Below are positions 34,301 to 44,687 of a stretch of 64,000 nucleotides of DNA, in pieces (position 1 is the first letter of the stretch; every line of letters starts with the position of its first letter). Below the pieces are notes generated by a model, which saw only the letters and a program-made list of their open reading frames with translations, was not told the origin of the DNA and searched no databases. Both the position numbers and the translations under genes were made by a program. This DNA is from Branchiostoma floridae (Eukaryota; Chordata; Leptocardii; Amphioxiformes; Branchiostomatidae), in NCBI RefSeq assembly GCF_000003815.2, contig NC_049990.1, positions 17,498,532 through 17,562,531 of the forward strand, read 5' to 3'.

Positions 34301-37300
34301 TGTTTCTCTAAGGATCACCAGCACGGGGGCTTGGCCCTGTTGTCGTTAACCGAGGAGACAAGGCGACGGACACAAAGTCTTCGGTCTCATGGTGTTTCTA
34401 TTCGTTATGTCTGTTTCTCCATCACAGCAAGTCACACGTTCGGTGGAACAGTAGTCACAAAGTACAGCGTAACATGTTCACAATTACGAAGAAGACTGTA
34501 GCACTGATAAATAAATAAAAATTAGATAGCTAAATAAAAACACCGATGAAGTACAGAAAGTCCATAGATATTCCTTGCTTGCCACCTCTGCTTGCAATTG
34601 GATACTGTTGGCCTTTCTGGAGTCAGGCTCTCGACGTCCTTACTAAATTATCAACAACTTTAATTAGCTTTTATCTTCCAAACGTTTCTCCCCTGTCCAG
34701 ACTTCGATAATGAATTTGAATTCCTCGATTTTGGTTGGTTCTAAAATATGCAAAACAGAAGTGACTTCGTATGTGAACGTCTTATAACAATTGTGGCAGA
34801 TGTTTTTCATGTATATTTGGTGTCTTGATTGCCTTTAAGAGTTTGATATAAACATAACTCAAAATTTAGATATCTATACAGGAACCAAAACTGGCATACC
34901 TCTAGGAAAAATTAGAATGCAGAAGGCATTGTTAATGGTTTTTTATCTTCAACATACATGTAGGTCCTGGTGCTGCTCACAGATGGTTACTCAAATGGAA
35001 ACCTAAGTCCTGGTCCTCAAGCAGCGGCACTGAGATCGTCGGGAGTGGAGGTCTTTGCCATCGGCATCGGAGGCTACAGATACTCTGAACTACAGGCTAT
35101 AGCATCAGTCCCATATGGATATCATATCTACTTTTATGATACCTTCAATGACTTCAATCAGCTTGCAATGCAAATTAGAGGAGGTGAATTTTTTTTTTCA
35201 AAAACAAATACGTGAATAGTGTCAAGAAGCGTTGATACTTCCCCATACACGAATACATCAACCATTGCATGGTAGTGTAGATGAGTAGGGTCACGTAAGC
35301 AAGCCATCTCACCAGTAACTTCCAACAGTGACCTATGTAAAATTAGGGTATAAGTAAGATAGTTAACAAGAAAAAAAAAATTTCGCATATTCTAACAGGA
35401 AGGTACAAAAAAATTCCGCCCCCAACAGATACCAAGTAGATGTTTTTTTGCTTGTTAGAAATTCGTCTTTCTTGTACACTTCCAAGAATTATCATTAATG
35501 AGATTCGAATAAAAATGATCATAATGACAAATAATTGTACATATTCCCTGCTGTGAAACCTTTTATTGAGACATTTTTTTAGTCAAAGCTATATGGCTTT
35601 CTGGTATGATGATGTAGGTTGTCCACCCATCATTGTTATTTTTAGATGTGACGCCGTCTAAAAACTAGTTTATTTATACTGTGATTTTCCGTTACAGATG
35701 CGCACCTGCCCCAGTTACTTTTTATGCACCAGAGCTTTTGCCCAGTTACCTGTTCCTCCAACGCTGACTGCACATGTGAAACCCTGTCTGGTAATTGGGG
35801 CTGTCATTGTAGGGCAGGCTTTAGTGGGTTATTCGGACAGTGTACAGGTACTGACACGTTTTAACTGTTTAGTTATGGCTTTTTGTTGAAGCCGGAGAGA
35901 AAGCTTTTGAAGAACACCGCTACAACTATTCAGCTACGCGTTGTATGAGCACTTGCTTTCAGAGAATGACGTACCGGTAAAAGGCTATCTATGATAAACC
36001 TACTTCGTTTTTTAGTAATCATGATGTAATAACCACGTAATACATGTTGTTTTGGTTGATTTGCCTAAATTTGGTATTCCTGTACAATCACATATACGCA
36101 ACATGACTTTTTTAAACTAGCTGTGGATATTGACCAATCATGTCATAATATTAGAATGGATTATAGATATCTAGCCATAAATTTGTATCAAATAACAGAA
36201 AATCATAATAATTTCAGAACAAACAAAAAAACATGGCAACTACATTCAATTTGTTTAAATCGAAATTACGGAAATTACAGAACATGCCTAGCCCTCGAAA
36301 ATGATGAACCCATCCATTATGATAAATGGTAGATATAACGCCAAACAAATGCCTTATGTACGTAATGACCATATATTGTAATCGCATTTTTGCTTTGCAC
36401 CCTCTTGGGGATAACTAATCATGAGATTGAGGGCTGTCCTACGCTTTGAAGTGTATTAAGCCAAAGCAAGTGAATTTTATGGATGGCATTCTCTACAGAC
36501 CGCAAAAGTTAAAAGAAAGGGTGAAAAAAATAGATGGCTAAATTTTGAAATTAGACACCATAAACGTTGCAACAAGAATAGGAAAAGCATATGGCAGCAC
36601 AGCCGTTTCTTCCTGTAGTCAAGATTTAGAAGCACACTAGTGAAGGAAAAGAGGAACTAGTGTTGTAGATTGGTACCACTTCCCAATTTGGCAACTTCAC
36701 TTATGGCTTCTTTATTCAGTGATATCATTACTGCTATTATTTTCCATGGAAAAAGACCACTGAATCGTTATATATGACATGTATTTTGCACAAACCCAAA
36801 CCTCCCTTTAGACTGAATAGGGCTCATTTTCTAATGAACATTTACTAATAGTGTTAGAGTACAGAGAGAATGCTTTGAAAAGCAAAGTCAAATGAAGCTT
36901 AATCAGAAGTTTTCGTTGCAACAATTTAAAAAAAATCAAATGTACGTCACCCACTGCAACAAGCTACAGTATATAGGTACACTACGTAGGTACACAGATT
37001 GATAAGACGGAGTACGTTACTTAGCACGTAGTATAGGCAAAATAAATTTACGACTGATTGGTGTACAGTATGTTATCAGCTGATTGGAATCAATATGCCT
37101 GTCGAATGTAATCCCAACAGAGTGCCCCATTGGAACATACAAGAGTGAACTCGGCCCTGCAGACAGATGTGACCAATGCCCACGTCACAGTACCACCCTA
37201 TCAACAAGATCAACACGTATCGAGGACTGTGTTTGTATGGAAGGGTACAACGCTATAGGAACTCTCCAGTATGGTGGGGTAAACTGTGAAAGTGAGTCTT

Positions 37301-40300
37301 ACGAAAATTCCTTAGTCCAATAGAATAGTTCACAGCTTTCTATGCCACCTGATAATGGACAATAAATTCCTGGAAAAATACCTTCTAAATTTCTAATCCA
37401 ATTCCATCGCTTATGTTCGATCCCACATGCTCACATATTATGTCCATGTTATTTTTTTTGTACGGCAAATAAAATTCATTTGATAAAATATGTCAAAAGT
37501 CGCTAGGTGACAGGCACATACAAGATGTAGAGACATGTAAGAAAGACTATGTTTCAGGACTTAGACCAATCAAGGAGGCCAACCACTTCTAAAAGCAGCG
37601 ATTTCAAGAAATACAACTAAATTGATTAGATTCGATATTGGAAATAGTATTTGCATAAAATTATGATTTCATTTAACCCTGGATATCTTTAAAACTATCC
37701 TGTATACAATGATTTGTGTCAACGAACTTGGAGAGTAGTTAGTGACATACATGTACCGAACCCCTACATGCATGGTATACATAGGAAAATATTTTTAGAC
37801 CTTAGAAATTCCTCCAATGATTGTAAAAGTCCGTTCTCTTTTCACACTACACTTGATTATATCATTTATACCCAAGACAATAATGTTCAGCTATAAAAAC
37901 CGGAATGTAAGTGACCCCGGCGTTTAAATGGCACGAATACTGATCTGGCGGGTTAAACATGTCTACCGCTTTTTATTCAAGTCATCATGTGCGATCAACT
38001 CGACCCCTCACCGAACGTAGTGACTGTACCTGGCACCTGCACAACAGAAAGATCGAGGTTCAAGGAAAACTGTCTACTCTCCTGTGAACCTGGATTCACC
38101 AGTACGAGTGGACAGGCAGTACTAGTGACCACCTGTGGTGCCTCATCGGTACCAGGCAGTACCAATGGCAGCTGGTCAGAATCTATTGATGACTTCAAAT
38201 GTCAAGGTAATAAGCAACTTATAGCCGTGAGATTAGCAACATGTTGTACAGACTGAACCAAAGCCCCCCCCCCCCTCAGGATATGGTGCTAAAGCAATGA
38301 CTACTAGAAGCCAATTGCAAGTTTAACCAGATTTGTGCAAGTTGGGAGTAGCTGAATATTCGCATAACCATCTGTCGGCCTAAAAAGAGAATATATAGTG
38401 TACGTTGTAGTCACAAGTTCTTGATTTACTACAAAATTGAGGTTACTTTGCTAAATTAAGAGGTCGGATCATTGACAAGCTGTGCAAGTAATTTCCTTTC
38501 CTACGTGAAAAAAGCCTGCTTATCGTAACTCGTTAGAAATGAATGTATTTCTATTATCTTTACCACTATAGACATAACACCTCCCAGTATAGTCTGCCCA
38601 AGTGATATCACAGCAGACAATGACCCAGATCTAGACAGTGCAGAGGTGAATTGGGCAGCACCCGTTGCTATGGACACCACTGGAGTTACACCACAGGTTC
38701 TGAGCAGTATCACACCGCCACAGAGGTTTACAATAGGAATACACACCCTAAACTACACGGCCATTGACGAAGAGGGGCTCGCGTCCTCGTGCAATTTCCT
38801 GGTCGAAATACGAGGTATGTGGATTTTTGCAAGTTTAAACATGCATCTAAAAGTGAAATACTTGAATTTGGACTAAAAGCTCTTACGAGGCACCTGCTTT
38901 TTGCCAAATTTACCATGCTAAAAATGTTGAAGTCAAATACGTCTGAAATTCTTTTGACTTATCGGAGATTTTAAAAATGATAGTCCAATGTTTAAAGAGG
39001 TATATATGGGTGCTCTCTGTATACAAAATTAATAAATCCCATGGACGGCTTTGATCATCACATTTAAAATGTTTCTTTGTGTTCAATGACATACATTTTC
39101 GTAGCCTTACTCCAGAAAGGTTTACCTTTTATCTTCGATAAAAGTAACGAAAGACTAAGATTGGTAAACTTTTACAGACATAACAGCTCCAGTTTGTGTA
39201 AGTTGTCCTGAAGACATCAATGAAGTCTCCAAGGACAGGGAACTTCCCATTCAGTGGGATGAGCCAACATGGACAGACAATAGCGGCAACATAAGCGATG
39301 TGTTCAGGTGAGTAGCAACAATCATTTATATCATCAAAACGGTTTCATGCAGACCATTGCTTGAAAAAAGACATCACTTTTGAGCACCTACGGGATCATT
39401 ACTTTTTTGGCAAAAGAAAGACTGGAACTTAAGCTACATGAGCTTAAACATTTATCAACAACCATACAATGCATATGTCTTCATGAAGTTCCATAATAGG
39501 CACTTTCTATGGTCTTCATTGTGCTGGGGTCAGAAAATAGTTCATTTTATTTGTTTGGATTAAATATGCTGTACCATGTCATACAGCTTAAGCTGCTATC
39601 TAGTTTAAACTCTCAATTTGGTACTTAAGTTATGTTTCTGTTCCATCTCGAGTTTTAAATGTTAGGGAGTACTTAGCAACTAAAGCCAATAAATTCAACA
39701 TAATGTCCGAGTTTAGGGGCCAGTTCACTTTTCCAGCTGCGGCAAGGGCATAGTAGGGAGCGCTTCATAAATAATTTATTGCCCTATGCCCTAGGTCCAG
39801 ATTGTGATCTCTGTTGTGAAATCTGTTGTGACCTTTTTACCTCTGTGTTTATAGATCAAATAATCCAGGGTCGCTGTTCTACTGGGGAGCTCCACAGCTG
39901 GTGTATTACATCGCAAGGGACAACGCAGGAAACAAAGGATTCTGCAACTTTACTGTGACAGTGAAACGTATGTTCTGCACTCATAGCATTTTTAACGAAC
40001 ATATTGCACAAAGGTAACCACTTGAAAGTGTGAAAATGCAGAACACAGCAAATTGATCTGTGACCAAAGAAGAAACCCGTCTAAATGACACGCTGATATA
40101 GAATATGTACATCGGTGTGCATATGATATTTTTCTTTCTTTCTTTTCTTTATTCTTTATTTCAGGTATAAAAAAGGTACACAAAAGATCGCGCATACATA
40201 TACATTTAAAACATCTACCTGTACAATAGACCATAGCAGTTGCGGAAAACCGTGTTTCTATAGTACATGTCTGAAGTCAACAAGTACTTGACAATAGATG

Positions 40301-43300
40301 GACATCTTTGTAAGAAAGAATAACATATCCTCCTTCGCCTTGATTCAAAAGTGTCAGTCGAGTGGTAAAAAAACATTGTACTGGCGCTACACCGCCGTGG
40401 CAAATTCATAATAATCCGGGAACAGTTATTGTATGCGACCCGGCACTTAGCGAGGACCCCCGCACTGACAGAGTTTAATAATTGCGCGCCAGATATATCT
40501 GGCCACAATACGTCATAAACAAGTTTTTTTATCTGGTGGAAAAGAAAGGGAGAACTTGCTATTTATACAATTAGCACGACTATACAGACTCTTCAGCTGC
40601 GCACGTACACAGTCGTCATCGCTAAGTGTTGGGTTTAGATGTATACCCAGATAAACAAATGAGGTCACATACTTCAGACACGCACCATAGAGTCTTACAA
40701 TTGGTGGTGGATACTGAAGTAACAGACGAGCGCATGGAAAATGCATAATATCGGGAACATTGCATTCTAAATGTTTTAAGAATGTTGCGAAACCTTAGCC
40801 TATTGGTTTTGTGAGTATGGAAGTACAAGTCATAATCTGTATTTATTGCTTGATATTCAAAGTTGCTATTTCTTTTCACTGCTTTCAGAACACGCCTGCC
40901 CTTACCAAGCCCCACCACAGAACGGTGCCGTTGCCTGTGACACGTGGTTAGGAGGACAGTTCTGCTCAGTGTCCTGTAACCGTGACTTTTAGTTTGATGT
41001 TTAATTTTCTTTTCTTTCTATTAGAACACACCTGCCCTTACCAAGCCCCACCACAAAACGGTGCCATTGCCTGTGACACGTGGTTAGGAGGACAGTTCTG
41101 CTCAGTGTCCTGTAACCGTGACTTTGACTTTGCTCGTGAGCCAGAATCCCTCTACTACTGCAGACAGGAGGCTGAGGGAGGAACGTGGTCTCCATTTTTC
41201 CCCAGCTTTCATGAGTTCATCTTTCCCTGGCCGGACTGCACAAGTAAGTACAGACTATATGTTAGAAGGTTAACGTTGCTATCATTATAGATGAAAATGT
41301 GACCTATTTTGACACAAGAAGACAATGTAATTCGTAATGAAAGCTACATATATCTATAAATGATTTAACTAGATTGTTCAATGACAGGAATAACAAGCTT
41401 CATAATTCAAAATTAATGTGAAAGTCTCCTGCCAGTGATCAAGAAAATTACTGAATAGCGCAACAGATCTCTCTTTTTTCCCTTCGTCTTTTGTTTGTTT
41501 TGCGTTGTTGGTCTGATGTTCAACTTTCCTGAATGTTTCATTGTGTATTTGTGCCAACTCCTGCTTTCGGTCTGCTTACTCTAGGACTACTGCTTTGCAA
41601 CAATGTCATCTATGTGTTTGATAAAATAGCAATGACATAAGGCCAAAATGCAGTCGTCAATCTACTAGAAAATATGAAATCCAAAAACATTTTCCAAGTT
41701 CGCGAAATCCATGTTTAATTCACTCATTTTTCGAAGCTGGTTGCCAGCTACTCGTAATGAAGTTCACAACAGAGACTTAAAACGAGGGCTCGAGCTTAGT
41801 ATACCTTTTGCCAGACATGATAGGTACAGAAACAGTGCTATTCCATACTTGTCCACACTCTTAAATACTGATTTATAGCCTGTTTATAACGTCACATCAC
41901 TACTACATGGAATCTTGATTACTGCTGATGTTAGCCTTTGTGTGTATCAATTATTGTTAAATATGTTATGCTGTATATATCAAGATGTTTTTAAGACTAA
42001 AACTAACTTAATTCAGCCAGTTTTACAGCATTTTATAAAAGGCTGCAACGTTGTTTTAGTATGTCCATGTATGTATGTATATGTATGTTTTGAATAAACC
42101 ATTGATATAAATCAAATCTAGTTGTTGTCTGTTATGCTGCTGCTTGGTTGTGAATAACTTCCTTTTAATTCAAACTTAATGTTTTCATCGCACACGTACA
42201 GGGAAAAACGCACCCGGGGCAGTTATTGGTCTTCAAGTCCAGTACTACACAAGCGACTGTGCTGTCGACACAGAAGAGATCCGACAGAACTTCATTGAGC
42301 AGGCCCAAATGATGAACTTTTTGGCACAAGGTTTTTGTATGGACGAGGCGGAATGTAACATAGACAACGTTGAAGTCTCGTGCGGTACACCTGCCACACG
42401 TGGAACAAGAAGTGCTGAAAATATCATCAACATAGACTTTGATGCCATCGTTACCTGGAAGGAGGTTTGTTTGATAATATCGTAACAATTTGTAATTTCT
42501 AAATATTCTTCTTATGTGTAAAATTCTGAAATACAGCAGATGTACCAAAATGAACTTCTGAAGTTAGGTTTCTTATTTTCGGGAATGTTTATTGTTTGTT
42601 CCTCTAATCTATATCCTGGTCTTTATGGCGGATGTTGACTGATACGGGATATTGTACAACTAAATCTCTATGTTTGTTTTATAATAGGTCACCAGAAAAT
42701 GAGTGTGTTCTTTTCATTAAATAAATGCGTATTCCTCTCTTCTAGGCGTCTTCCCTCAACGTATCTTCAGTCCAGTCTGTAACAGCGCAAATGGACCTTT
42801 TTGTGTCGGACATCGAAACCACTTTGGCCAATGGAGGTTTCAACATTTCAGTCGGCAACCTCACCATTTCCACCATCCCTGGTTCCTTCAACAAGATCAC
42901 AGATACAGTACTGATGTGCAGCCAGGGACATGTGCTCAAAGATTCGACTTGCTGTAAGTTGCAAAAACCGTAATGCTATTTCTTGTCTGTTAGCTAGTAT
43001 TTACATACCAGACGGTACTTCTGTCATTACATTGGCCCATACCAACACCCGAGTGACATTACTGTATGTGGGTTGTATTCCCAGTGAGCTGCCCAGCTGG
43101 AACCTTTGCGAATGGAACATCGTGTCAAGACTGTCCACCAGGGTTCTACCAGGAGGAAGAAGCTCAAACATCATGTCTGCCTTGTCTGAACGGAACGACA
43201 ACCTACTATCCAAGGGCCGTGGCAGCTGCAGAATGCAGAGGTGAGTTTGCCAATTTCAATTGGAATCACACGTGCGGTAAATGTACCGGCACTGTGTCTT

Positions 43301-44687
43301 ATGAACTGAGTAAACTCTTTGTATTTTTTCATACACTATTAATGTTGTGTTTCTATCAACTTCTGTTTTAAAAGTTGAGGTAATGTTGATCTAAATTTAA
43401 AAAATTCGTTCCATTCTCTTGCCGCTTCCAGAGAAATGCGAGGATTACACATTGTACGACAAAACCACAAATGAATGCAGAAACATATCTGCTGCAGTTG
43501 GAGTTGAAACGGAAAGTAAGTATACATTATTTGTACTTATGTCATACAGACCGCAATAACATTCGATACGGCTGTTCCGGACCGGGTGATGACATTTCGC
43601 GGTGTAAGCTTTATATGGGATTCTAAGTTGCTTCACACCGGCTTCTATGAAATTAAAAGATTGCATCCCTGGCGTGGTCGAAAAGGCGATTTACTTCTGG
43701 ACGTTTCGAGGGGCACCCATAACACGTCTTTTGCGTCACTAAAACTTTAGAATGATATACTAAGTAACATGTGTCTACTCGAGTCTAAGGGCTAACTCTT
43801 ATTTCTAACGGGTTTAACATCTTTTACTATAGCAGTGGAGGACGAAGAATTTTTATTTACGTTAATTCATTCAACATTAATTAACTCATTCGTATCTAAG
43901 GCAGTGGAGGACAAAGACTTTTTGATTTGAGTTAATTCATTCAACATACATTAATTCATTCGTATCCATGTATCATGAAGTGAGAAAATATTGACATCAT
44001 GTTGCAAACAAAAACATTACCTGAAGTGTAAATTGTAAACCCAAAGTTTGGAATTAGACTTTTATCACCACTTTTTTTTGTGTGTTAAAAAACTGCTATC
44101 AGGAGACACTGTTTGTTTTAATCAATTTATCCACAGATCATGACTGTCCTCCTGACACCGTTCCATACTCCAACTCATGTTACATCCTCATGGACCAGCC
44201 TACTGACTACATGACTGCCAGGAAGATATGCGAGAGTGGCGGGGGATTTCTTGTAGTCGTTAAAGATGAAGCGGAGCAACAATTCCTCATTGGTCACCTC
44301 AACTCTACTACTGTAGACATCTGGATCGGTCTGGACGACATCAGCAATGAAGGGACGTTCATGTACAACGATGGGAGTCCTCTGGGAGCCTTCACAAAAT
44401 GGGCACCCGGTAAGCTAAACAAAATGAAAACACTCTCCTCCGTGAGCTAATTATTTACAATAATAACAATATATAGACTTTAAGTGAATTTTAGAAGAGT
44501 GTTGCGTTGAGTCCTGCTTGTGTAAACCATAATGTGTAAAACGTTTATGTTTTTTCCTTGCTCAGGTGAACCTAACGATAGTGTAGGCAATCAGGACTGT
44601 GTCCATCTGTGGCCGCTGGCTGGTATGGCATGGGATGACACCATATGTACCAAAGGGAAGGTCTTCATGTGCGAGTTTGAGAAGTAG
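30937..44687 (+). CDS. Secreted SVEP1-like multidomain protein ending in a C-type lectin domain (gene 1)
   Basis: Fifteen exons join to 3015 bp, 1004 residues plus stop, with every phase closing. Order: signal peptide (about 1-28); VWA domain with a complete MIDAS (DSSGS, T of STNTG, TDG) to about 219; cysteine-rich EGF-like module (220-269); ephrin-receptor-like module (270-326); sushi (327-401); HYR (402-482); second HYR split over two exons (483-563); sushi (564-636); central region (637-793); ephrin-receptor-like (794-845); linker (846-873); C-type lectin (874-1004). The order VWA, ephrin-like, sushi, two HYR, sushi, central region, ephrin-like is that of the N-terminal part of SVEP1/polydom; a lectin end is not part of SVEP1 as I know it. 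With no membrane segment it should be a secreted adhesion or recognition protein. A TATA box precedes it. Gene 2 is its convergent paralog. Confidence 0.85.
31550..31656. mobile_element. Nested hairpin MITE with 9 bp target duplication
   Basis: It starts TAGCCTGGTATCCAGCC and ends with its perfect reverse complement; the arms run about 34 bp. TCGCCGTAC flanks both sides (31541-31549 and 31657-31665). The other arm of the host element, near 32.97 kb, has a single CGCTGTAC at this point, an empty site. Confidence 0.8.
32139..32325. mobile_element. Foldback MITE, TACTCTCCAA ends, 9 bp duplication
   Basis: It begins TACTCTCCAAACAGAGGTTA and ends TAACCTCTGCTTGGAGAGTA. TGTTTGTGC flanks both sides (32130-32138 and 32326-32334). 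Its interior includes GCCGGCTGT…ACAGCCGG. The ends match the element at 5163-5280. Confidence 0.75.
33107..33515 (-). mobile_element. tRNA-derived SINE (candidate)
   Basis: Read on the minus strand, a tRNA-like head has an A-box-like GTGGGCAGCGCGTTAG and a B-box-like GAGTTCGAATTC about 20 bp apart. The body includes GTACTTTACACGACTTTCC and AATGGGTACCTAATTG, followed by a poly-A tail (33110-33119). The GGGTACC body segment is common in invertebrate SINEs. Confidence 0.6.
34964..35183 (+). CDS. Gene 1 exon 2: second part of VWA
   Basis: Acceptor CATGTAG, donor GAG|GTGAAT. It begins VLVLLTDGYSNG with the MIDAS aspartate and continues FAIGIGGYRYSELQAIAS. Phase 0 to 1. Confidence 0.9.
35698..35847 (+). 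CDS. Gene 1 exon 3: EGF-like cysteine-rich module
   Basis: Acceptor GTTACAG, donor CAG|GTACTG, phase 1-1. It holds seven cysteines: CPVTCSSNADCTCETLSG then CHCRAGFSG. Confidence 0.8.
36456..36500 (+). mobile_element. Harbinger-like TIR end (single)
   Basis: The segment AGCCAAAGCAAGTGAATTTT followed by ATGGATGGCAT, after TTA, resembles the left end of the elements at 2022 and 9247. No partner end was recognised. Confidence 0.35.
37121..37291 (+). CDS. Gene 1 exon 4: ephrin-receptor-like module
   Basis: Acceptor CCAACAG, donor AAA|GTGAGT, phase 1-1. ECPIGTYKSELGPADRCDQC is the typical CPxGTY…C..C start. Confidence 0.85.
37982..38206 (+). CDS. Gene 1 exon 5: sushi/CCP-like domain
   Basis: Acceptor ATTCAAG, donor CAAG|GTAATA, phase 1-1. 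CDQLDPSPNVVTVPGTC, then CLLSCEPGFTSTSGQ, a W, and a final C. Confidence 0.85.
38572..38814 (+). CDS. Gene 1 exon 6: first HYR domain
   Basis: Acceptor ACTATAG, donor CGAG|GTATGT, phase 1-1. It starts DITPPSIVCPSDITADND and ends YTAIDEEGLASSCNFLVEIR, a complete hyalin-repeat domain in one exon. Gene 2 has no counterpart. Confidence 0.9.
39178..39307 (+). CDS. Gene 1 exon 7: second HYR domain, first half
   Basis: Acceptor TTTACAG, donor CAG|GTGAGT, phase 1-2. DITAPVCVSCPEDINEVSKD … DNSGNISDVF. Confidence 0.9.
39855..39967 (+). CDS. Gene 1 exon 8: second HYR domain, second half
   Basis: Acceptor TTATAG, donor AAAC|GTATGT, phase 2-1. VYYIARDNAGNKGFCNFTV. About nine-tenths of bases match gene 2 exon 8. 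Confidence 0.9.
40131..40750 (-). mobile_element. LINE fragment, reverse-transcriptase C-terminal region, in gene 1 intron
   Basis: Minus-strand frames contain VTSFVYLGIHLNP and, after a frameshift, CRVAYNNCSRIIMNLPRRCS, typical of the region after the RT domain in non-LTR elements. The 3' end is an A-rich AAAGAATAAAG tail at about 40131-40160. Truncated and frameshifted, so inactive. Confidence 0.75.
40889..41010 (+). pseudogene. Truncated duplicate of the sushi exon (gene 1)
   Basis: It repeats the acceptor and first ~100 bp of exon 9 one unit (136 bp) upstream, then breaks at GACTTTTAG. If spliced in, the reading frame stops right after CNRDF. It has a usable acceptor (CTTTCAG) but no donor at the break. 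Confidence 0.8.
41025..41243 (+). CDS. Gene 1 exon 9: sushi domain
   Basis: Acceptor CTATTAG, donor CAA|GTAAGT, phase 1-1. HTCPYQAPPQNGAIACDTWL and onward to FPWPDCT. I count four base differences over 219 bp from gene 2 exon 9. Confidence 0.9.
41660..42117 (+). mobile_element. LINE 3' end in gene 1 intron
   Basis: An eroded frame reads IFRSWLPATRNEVHNRD, then LSIPFARHDRYRNSAIPYLS and a stop near 41877, typical of a non-LTR ORF2 C-terminus. A 3' UTR ends in AATAAACC…ATAAATCAAATC near 42117. Confidence 0.65.
42202..42464 (+). CDS. Gene 1 exon 10: SVEP1-like central region, part 1
   Basis: Acceptor GTACAG, donor GAG|GTTTGT, phase 1-0. NFLAQGFCMDEAECNIDNVE and the paired cysteines match gene 2 exon 10 and the corresponding stretch of SVEP1 (recalled, not aligned). 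Confidence 0.85.
42746..42953 (+). CDS. Gene 1 exon 11: SVEP1-like central region, part 2
   Basis: Acceptor TTCTAG, donor GCT|GTAAGT, phase 0-1. It ends LMCSQGHVLKDSTC, leading into the ephrin-receptor-like module. Confidence 0.85.
43085..43240 (+). CDS. Gene 1 exon 12: ephrin-receptor-like module
   Basis: Acceptor TTCCCAG, donor GAG|GTGAGT, phase 1-1. SCPAGTFANGTSCQDCPPGF then CLPCLNGTTT. The duplicated block shared with the 25.6 kb copy begins at this exon's donor. Confidence 0.9.
43432..43515 (+). CDS. Gene 1 exon 13: linker with two cysteines
   Basis: Acceptor TTCCAG, donor AAA|GTAAGT, phase 1-1. EKCEDYTLYDKTTNECRN. Gene 2 exon 13 is the shorter equivalent. Confidence 0.85.
43832..43969. 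repeat. 69 bp intronic tandem duplication
   Basis: GCAGTGGAGGAC recurs at 43832 and 43901. The 26.2 kb duplicate has one copy, so this arose in gene 1 or was lost in the other. Confidence 0.7.
44137..44409 (+). CDS. Gene 1 exon 14: C-type lectin domain, first part
   Basis: Acceptor TCCACAG, donor CCCG|GTAAGC, phase 1-1. HDCPPDTVPYSNSCYILMDQ, the KIC cysteine, WIGLDD, FTKWAPG. Confidence 0.92.
44566..44687 (+). CDS. Gene 1 exon 15: C-type lectin domain, end and stop
   Basis: Acceptor TGCTCAG. EPNDSVGNQDCVHLWPLAG, then AWDDTIC and CEFEK-stop. EPN predicts mannose-type sugar binding through calcium; WDD replaces the usual WND. Confidence 0.92.
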
